Assembly: GCF_051106095.1 (NCBI RefSeq)
Contig: NC_135786.1
Span: 210,623,501 to 210,687,500, forward strand
Length of the DNA: 64,000 nt
DNA from: Pogona vitticeps
Taxonomy: Eukaryota; Chordata; Lepidosauria; Squamata; Agamidae
Reading direction: 5' to 3'
Part shown: piece by piece, positions 59,001 through 64,000 of the stretch
Position numbering within the stretch: position 1 is the first letter of the stretch
Layout: each line of letters opens with the position of its first letter
Translations under genes and position numbers: made by a program
Notes under the pieces: generated by a model
What the model was told of the DNA's origin: nothing
Database searches by the model: none
What the model saw: only the letters and a program-made list of their open reading frames with translations

Positions 59001-59862
59001 GAACTGTGGCCCTCCAGATGTTCTTGGACTTCAACTCCCAGAAGCCTTCACCACCACCTCTGCTGGCCAGGATTTCTGGGAGTTGAAGGCCAAGAACATC
59101 TGGAGGGCCACAGTTCGACAATTCCTCTTACAATGAATGTGTGTAGAGAGGTTGGGATTGAAGTAGGAAAATATATTTACCTGCGTATATCAACATACCA
59201 TATAATGTATTTACAATACATTTACCTACCTACTACATCTTTGAGTAAGGGCCTGCTCTAAGCCCTTTTTCTTTAGGCTATCTGTAGGACAAATGTGTTG
59301 AATTTGCCACTGCCTTTTTGAAGGCAGCAGAGAGAAGAACATATGTGGGCGGGCTGCATGCATGCAGGGAACAGCATCCATACAGCTTTGGCATTTTAAA
59401 TCACATCCTGATCAAATTAGATTTCATTGGGACAGGTACATGTTTATTTATTTATTTCTTTATTTTTATTTACTGTATTTATATCCCGCCTATCTGGTCA
59501 CAATAGGAGATCTCTGCCACTGAGAGAGGAGTTTTTTTTTTTAATTTTTGCTCTGAGTTGATATTGTATTGCTTCAGGATATCCCCGAAATGTAGAAATG
59601 AAGCTTTAAAATACATTTTGGCATCTTTGCTTAACCAATACCTTACTGTTTGGATGCAGAAGCAGAGCTCTTCAGATTTTTTTTGCAAACCCATTAGCTG
59701 CCAAAATACCATTAACTCCACTGAATTGCAGAATACCAATACAGTAATGATGATAAACTTGTGTTACTCACAGTTAATCCAACTCCAATAAAGATAAATA
59801 TCATTCCAATTGTAATATATGCACAACACCGTCTTCGTGGGAGTGCACATCCAACAGAAGAA
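52778..59862 (-). CDS. PIP4P2: PIP4P2 (TMEM55A), last two coding exons
   Basis: Type 2 PtdIns(4,5)P2 4-phosphatase is a late endosome/lysosome membrane protein that converts PI(4,5)P2 to PI5P. Exons 59862-59772 and 52921-52778 join in phase 0. The first reads SSVGCALPRRRCCAYITIG, then MIFIFIGVGLT; the second VGTQDFARNYHATYVSWV, then IAYLLGLVCLIRACYWG and the C-terminus SYPEHSFA. These match human PIP4P2 almost residue for residue as remembered. They hold both C-terminal transmembrane helices. The catalytic CX5R segment and the proline-rich N-terminus are encoded by exons to the right of the window. The intron between the two exons contains L2, Bov-B and MITE insertions. Confidence 0.96.
53003..53072. 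repeat. (CT)n microsatellite, about 70 bp
   Basis: A perfect run of about 35 CT units, just left of a SINE, in the PIP4P2 intron. Confidence 0.95.
53172..53407 (-). mobile_element. tRNA-derived SINE (family S1)
   Basis: The minus strand reads GGTGCAGTGGTTAAACTGCT (A box), GGTTCAATCCCAGG (B box), then CCTTCTGAGGTCGGTAAAAT and the GCTTGAAGCGCTATGGGGTG tail. Full length without the A-rich tail. Confidence 0.83.
53418..53884. mobile_element. Pogo-like MITE carrying an internal minisatellite
   Basis: TA|CAGTGGTGCCCCGCATAGC at the left and ATACGAGGTTCCACTG|TA at the right. Between about 53538 and 53765 a unit of 27-33 bp recurs about eight times, each with (C/T)GGCGGCCAT(C/T)(T/C)TG and GTACCGG or GTGTTC. 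The unit is an expansion of the GGCGGCCATTTTG block found once or twice in the other copies. Confidence 0.9.
54098..54162 (+). repeat. Truncated LINE tail with (AAAAT)n
   Basis: GTAAGCCGCCTAGAGTGGCC, then GATAGGCGGGATACAAATAA and AAAAT units. Confidence 0.6.
54200..54325. repeat. AT-rich palindromic element
   Basis: ATCAAATTGATTTAAATCAC (from 54218) recurs inverted as GTGATTTAAATCAAATTGAT (to 54307), so the stretch folds into a hairpin of about 25-bp arms. Possibly a MITE; its family is unknown. Confidence 0.55.
54330..56240. other. PIP4P2 intron, no recognised element
   Basis: About 1.9 kb of AT-rich intron in which nothing could be assigned. Confidence 0.4.
56430..57150 (+). mobile_element. 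L2 LINE, C-terminal end of the ORF and 3' UTR
   Basis: SWDFQVVAASRSAFNQLSFI, ISQIDYCNVVCVGLPLRLTQ, RLQWVQYMTATLV and FDHITPGLASLHWLSV are L2 thumb-region motifs. The 3' UTR runs to about 57150. Stops are present. The rest of the ORF is missing. Confidence 0.82.
57151..58445 (+). mobile_element. L2 LINE, endonuclease linker and first part of the reverse transcriptase
   Basis: STPWYSQELWVIKQNRRRLE, then FQPVSSSEVDKVLDHCRAAA and PYPTWLLKAA, then (after a MITE) LVERVVADQLQ, SRFRLCHVTETALIALHDDL, LLVLLDLSVALDTVNHGILL and GLALSWLQSFVEDRPQ. These are reverse transcriptase motifs 0-4 of L2; the active-site region is missing. It does not overlap the preceding L2 piece, which holds the opposite end. 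The MITE at 57873-58112 interrupts it at NNYR. Confidence 0.85.
57873..58112 (+). mobile_element. Tc1/mariner-type MITE (family A) nested in L2
   Basis: TA|CCGTGTTTCCCCGAAAATAA at the left, CTTATTTTCGGGGAAAC at the right. L2 coding sequence resumes at once with VANVPFLSKLVE. The right end lacks the last few bases of the repeat. The family copy at 1142-1407 lies in the opposite orientation. Confidence 0.85.
58446..58532 (+). mobile_element. Bov-B 3' tail joined to the L2 fragment
   Basis: CTTGGACTGCTCTGGTCCAT, GGGGTCACAAAAAGTTGGAC and ACGACTTAACGACTAAACAA are the last 80 or so bases of Bov-B, starting directly after L2 codons QRLQLG. No duplication separates the two parts. Confidence 0.88.
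58991..59120. mobile_element. Palindromic hAT-type MITE
   Basis: CAGTGGTGTCGAACTGTGGC and CCTCCAGATGTTCTTGG recur inverted as CCAAGAACATCTGGAGGGCC and ACAGTTCGACA. The spacer is about 28 bp. The right end lacks the final CCACTG. The left end CAGTGG is hAT-like. Confidence 0.75.
59447..59502 (-). repeat. Truncated LINE tail with (AAAT)n
   Basis: On the minus strand, GTGACCAGATAGGCGGGATA then TAAATACAG and AAAT units. Confidence 0.6.
59772..59862 (-). CDS. PIP4P2: PIP4P2 penultimate coding exon, first transmembrane helix
   Basis: The acceptor is TGTTCATTCACAG and the donor GTGAGT. It begins with one base completing the previous codon and ends after ACT (Thr) in phase 0. PRRRCCAYITIGMIFIFIG covers the basic flank and most of the first membrane helix. 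Confidence 0.95.
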
Positions 59863-62800
59863 CTGTGAATGAACATTAAACCAGGACCAGAATTAAATCC
59901 AAAACAGGTTTTGGCATAACCACGTTGAGGATCATTAAATGTTGTACATAATAGCAGTTTAAATTTGACAGATTCTAAACTAGGATTTCAAAATATATTC
60001 TGCTGACACTGTGAATAATATTCTTCCTTGTTATGTCTCTTGTCATATATTTATTTATTCATGCCCGAATAACATTCCTAGTAGAAGCAAGCTGTCATGT
60101 GGTTGACCAGAAGCTCCAAGGTTGAAGTTAATTAAAAGGACAAAAAAGCACATATGCCTAGCATGTGATTAGATTTTTTAAAAAACCAAAGATCTTGTTG
60201 GAATGTTTCCAGTTTGATTAAGCAGCTTTACTATAAGGAATTTTCAGGTTTGAAACTAGAATGTAAAGTTCCCTGGGTGCTGCTTGGTGCAGGTTTTCGC
60301 ATAATGTCTCAAGTTTACAACTGTTCAAAATATAACTAAAATGAATTAAACCTCCTGTTAAAACACTGAGATATAGTTCCTCTATTCACCCCGTTCACTG
60401 TATATTGTAATGCTAGTGCTGGGAAAAAGCTAAGATAAAACATAGATTTTGATGAGATTTTGTCCTTAATCAATGTCTAGAAATAGCAGATTTGAAGTAC
60501 AGTAGTATCTAGAGTTACATAATCTTGACTAGTTTACTCCAACTGTGTTTGGCTTTAAAAAGTCTTGTGTTTTTAAAGTTAAACTGAGTTTTTTTTTACT
60601 TTTCATGGAATCAAAGAATGATGCTAATTTTTATTTATTTGTGGTAAAAGTTAAGGTATAATGATAGATTAGTATTTTGAGTTAGGATGAAGTAAGGTTG
60701 AGTTGTGAACTGAATTTCATTGCTTTGGAGGATATAGCTTCAACCATTTTTTTAAACGGAAGCTTTTGTCCTATGGGAATTCTTGTGCTTTCTGATGTGT
60801 AGAAGAAGCAAAGACATAATGATGGGGGAAAGAAAGTCTATATTTACTGGACAACCGAAGAGGAAAAAAACCCCACTGTATAAATACAATGAATTAAAAG
60901 TAACATAACACCTTTGACCCACTGTATAAAGCAGACCAATTTCTCATCTAGTTTTAGGTGGATTATTGTGGAAATTACACCACAAAGGAGAGGAAGATGA
61001 TATTTAGCCCTGTCTACAAATTTGCCTCCACACAGAATGTTGGTGTGCTGCTTAAAGTCTTCCCCATGAAATACATTCCAGGCTCAAATGTGTTCCACCA
61101 AAAGCTAATCCTACTCAAGTAGAAAGAAAGGTGGTGAAACCACAGCTTTCACTTGATAATTTCCACTTCTTATTGGCCACTTAAGGAAAAGGCACTAGAA
61201 AAAAATTCATGATTTCAAAAGGTGACATGATTGAGAGATTTAATTGCAGCATCAGTGAATAATATAAGTAATAAAATGTTACTAAAAAGGAAAAACATAA
61301 TGTAGTCTCCACTATTCCTTTCTGTTGGGGAAAGGAAAGAGGAACATATAGTGGCTGCAGCTACTGCATCAATATTGTCTTGCGGTAAGTAGTCTTCTTC
61401 CAAAGCCCAGTGTAATGTCAGGCCAGGATTTGGTTTTTCAAAACAGATTTAACATTGCAGCGCTAACAGAAATTTAGTAGCTGGATGCATTTCAATTAAG
61501 ATGTAAAAAAGTTCAAATGAAACCATTACCAGTCACAAAGTGTCATCTTTATTCACTAACTTTATTCACTATATCTAGAATGCACTCTGAAACTCATTGG
61601 ATGTACCAATTATACTCTGAATCTTACTTGCTTATTAGGGGTATGAAAATGGGACAGAATCTCATATACTTCAGCTTCAGAATTTAAGAAAACATGGTGG
61701 TATACATGAAATAAAAATTAAATGAAGAATTTCCAACATGAGGATAATTTGCCTATCCTTGATGTATATATTTCTAGAAGAACCTCAATCCCACAATATT
61801 TAATTCCCTTCCTTACCTCCTACTTTAAATAAATCAAAAGACCAAATCCTGTCCAGTTTCATAGTTACTTCAAGCAGACCAAGTCACCCAGTATCACAGG
61901 AACATGAATAACATATGTACGCTTTGGTGACTTCTAGCAGAAAAGGTAAGAACTTTCAACAAAACTGACTGAAAATATGTGCATACACTATTCATTTAGC
62001 CTTGTTATTTTATAGACTATAGTTTTGCTTTCTTTCATTTAAGCTACACATAAGGTCAATCTAAAGACAAACAAAATTACTGTATTAAAAGCAAACTATA
62101 TTTCTTTTAAATACTTTCATTTGCAAGAATGACACTGTACAAGCTATTTACTAATTTTGGCAGTATCACTAGTTGTCACTGCTCATGTTTCAGGACATTT
62201 TTTGTTATTTCTTATACTAGCAAAAGTGCTCAACTTTCCATGGAAAGTAACCCTTAATTTGGTAGACTGGTGCCTTCAAGTCGAGATAGGCAGCTTCCAG
62301 AATTGCACACATAGTGCCAGTGCCACCTGAAGAAAGTCATAGTCATTGGAAACACCTGCTAGCTATGGTGTATCCTTACAATCCCAAAGAAAGTTTCTGC
62401 TACTCCATGCCCTTGAGGACTCCCACACAGCAGGGAACAACCTTTTAACTCTCTTGGGCTTCTTTCCTGGTTTCAAACTACACTGACAGCAGAGTTATGA
62501 GTGGTCAAGGAATTCCGCCAACTGGTACTGTGGTCTTTAGATAAACAGATATTTACAATAATAACAATGAATGCATATTAAAAACAATATCCAGGTGCAC
62601 ATGTATATGCATATCAAGCTTCAGGTGCCTAACTTTCATGGCCTTGGAGCTTTGCATCTAATAGTCAATTTTTCCTTTATGAGGTTTTTTTCCAGTGGGA
62701 CAATAGTGGTTTTAAGCCTTCAAGAGAGATATCACTGAGCATGTATATTAGGATGTAAAGTATTATCAAAAGGACCTTCAAAGCAATACTTCAGCAACAG

Positions 62801-62960
62801 CATTGAACTGTGAATTAATCCAAGATTCCAGTTGAAGTTGTTACACTGAAGAAGGCAGCAACCGTGTTTTTCATGTCATTAAAAACTGAACTTCTTCGCC
62901 ATTCCATGTTTTTGCCCAAAATCTGCCACTTCATAACATCTTTTTATTCAGTATGAAATG
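59863..62960 (-). other. PIP4P2 intron, no recognised element or exon
   Basis: About 3.1 kb. I searched the minus strand for the zinc-ribbon and CX5R exons of PIP4P2 (words such as KYVRCPCNCLL) and found none, so they lie to the right of the window. No repeat was assigned. Confidence 0.45.
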
Positions 62961-64000
62961 CAGTGGTGCCTCACTAGATGATTGCTTCATTTAACAACGA
63001 ATTCGCATTACGATGACTTTTTCAGAGTGTTTTTGCACAACGATGGTCCCTATGGGCGATTTTCGCTTGACGATGTTTGGGACCTTGCTTCGCAAGATGC
63101 TTAAATTTTGGGTCCCCTGCTTCGCTTTACGATGTTTTTGACAGCCTGGGTTCCGTGCTTCACTTGACGGGCGTTTTAACGGTTGTTGTTTCGCAACACG
63201 ACTGTCTCCAGGGTGTTTTTCTCTGTTGCTGTTTTCGTTCAAATTTCAACAGTCAATACCCAGGATGCATTGTGCCTTGTGCCAGGAAGGTTTAAAAACC
63301 CTTCCCCATGCATCCTGGGCTTTTCTACGTGGAGTTCCAAGGCTGACTTCGTGAGGAGCAACTTTGGTCTGTTATGGAGAACTTGGCCAGCAGAAGGTAA
63401 GTTTACATTTGTTCTCCTGTGTGGGTGGTGGGTTTTATTATATAAGTCTTACTGGTATTTTTATTTTCTTATTTTTGGGTAAATTGCAGGGTTTTTTGTT
63501 GGTTTTTGTTGTTGTTGTTTTGTGGCTGCCTGGGTCTTGAATTGTGAGTTTAAATTTAAAAACTGAGTTTAAATTTTTTACTGGCTATTGTTTTCCTTGG
63601 TCAGGGGGAATGTTGTGTCAGTCTTATTTTAATGTTTTTTCCTGGGAGAATTTGGATCTGCTATTGCATTGGTTCTGTGTGGGAGAAGCGTGCAGAAATG
63701 TGATTTAAATTTTTGTGTACCCTGCAAGGGAAACTTAGGGAATACAATAGCTTCTGTTGTGGAGGTTTGAATGCAAAAGTCTGATGCCAGGTTTGATTTT
63801 TTTTTTTTACTGTAGGCATCATTTCTATCATGTGGTGTGGTGTGGCCTTTGGTGGACTTTCCCAGAACATCTTGGACAGCAAAATATAGGTCTGCATTTC
63901 TTCTCCTGTGTTGGGAGGTAATGCTAAGTTTTATTATTTTAGGCATCCTGTTTTTGGTGAGGTTGGTGTGGTGTGGTCTTCAGTGACGCTGGTGTTTTCC
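62961..64000 (+). mobile_element. Pogo-like transposon, 5' part, running off the window
   Basis: It begins CAGTGGTGCCTCACTAGATG, then repeats ACGATG/GACGATGTTT and CTTCGCAAGATGC words as at 7141-7394. It goes on for at least 1 kb through a possible 5' UTR with a splice donor (CAGAAG|GTAAGT at about 63397). No transposase frame is seen by 64000; it may follow. Confidence 0.6.

Overview
This is nuclear DNA of a squamate reptile, most likely a lizard. The repeats point there: Bov-B (RTE) LINEs, Sauria-type tRNA SINEs whose tail matches Bov-B, CR1 and L2 LINEs, Penelope-like elements, a DIRS-type retrotransposon, a Tc1 transposon, and hAT and pogo-like MITEs. There are no bacterial-style operons, rRNAs, tRNA genes or CRISPR arrays. 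Nearly all long open frames are transposon relics or chance; the host genes are split into short exons that must be read by splice site and phase.

Three host genes were recovered. (1) NECAB1, + strand: its last five coding exons lie at 1587-13087 and encode the end of the linker and the whole C-terminal ABM domain; the 5' part lies left of the window. (2) The C8orf88 orthologue, - strand: four coding exons between 31015 and 21487 join in perfect phase; the short last exon is unresolved. A CpG-island promoter and probable 5' UTR exon sit at about 45.0-45.7 kb. (3) PIP4P2 (TMEM55A), - strand: its last two coding exons are at 59862-59772 and 52921-52778, with the 3' UTR to about 51.4 kb. As I recall it, the order NECAB1>, <C8orf88, <PIP4P2 is that of human 8q21.3.

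Layout: 1-13 kb, NECAB1 introns holding a nested Bov-B complex (3.8-7.1 kb, with exact target-site duplications at each level) and two hAT MITEs. 13.4-15.0 kb, a young-looking Tc1 element just past the NECAB1 stop. 15-20 kb, SINEs and a second Bov-B. 20-31 kb, C8orf88 coding exons with Sauria SINEs, an unclassified retroposon, and a CR1 > Penelope > SINE nest. 31.4-38.9 kb, a broken DIRS element hit later by a fold-back Penelope element and a pogo-like MITE. 40-45 kb, older RTE, pogo/Tigger-like and CR1 remains. 45 kb, CpG island. 46-64 kb, hairpin-rich pogo-like MITEs, L2 pieces (one with a Bov-B tail) and the PIP4P2 exons.

The finding most worth following is that the C8orf88 protein carries a canonical eIF4E-binding motif in a setting like the 4E-BPs, so this gene is probably a translation regulator. 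The rest of the interest lies in the nested insertion record and in the MITE families built from stacked hairpins.
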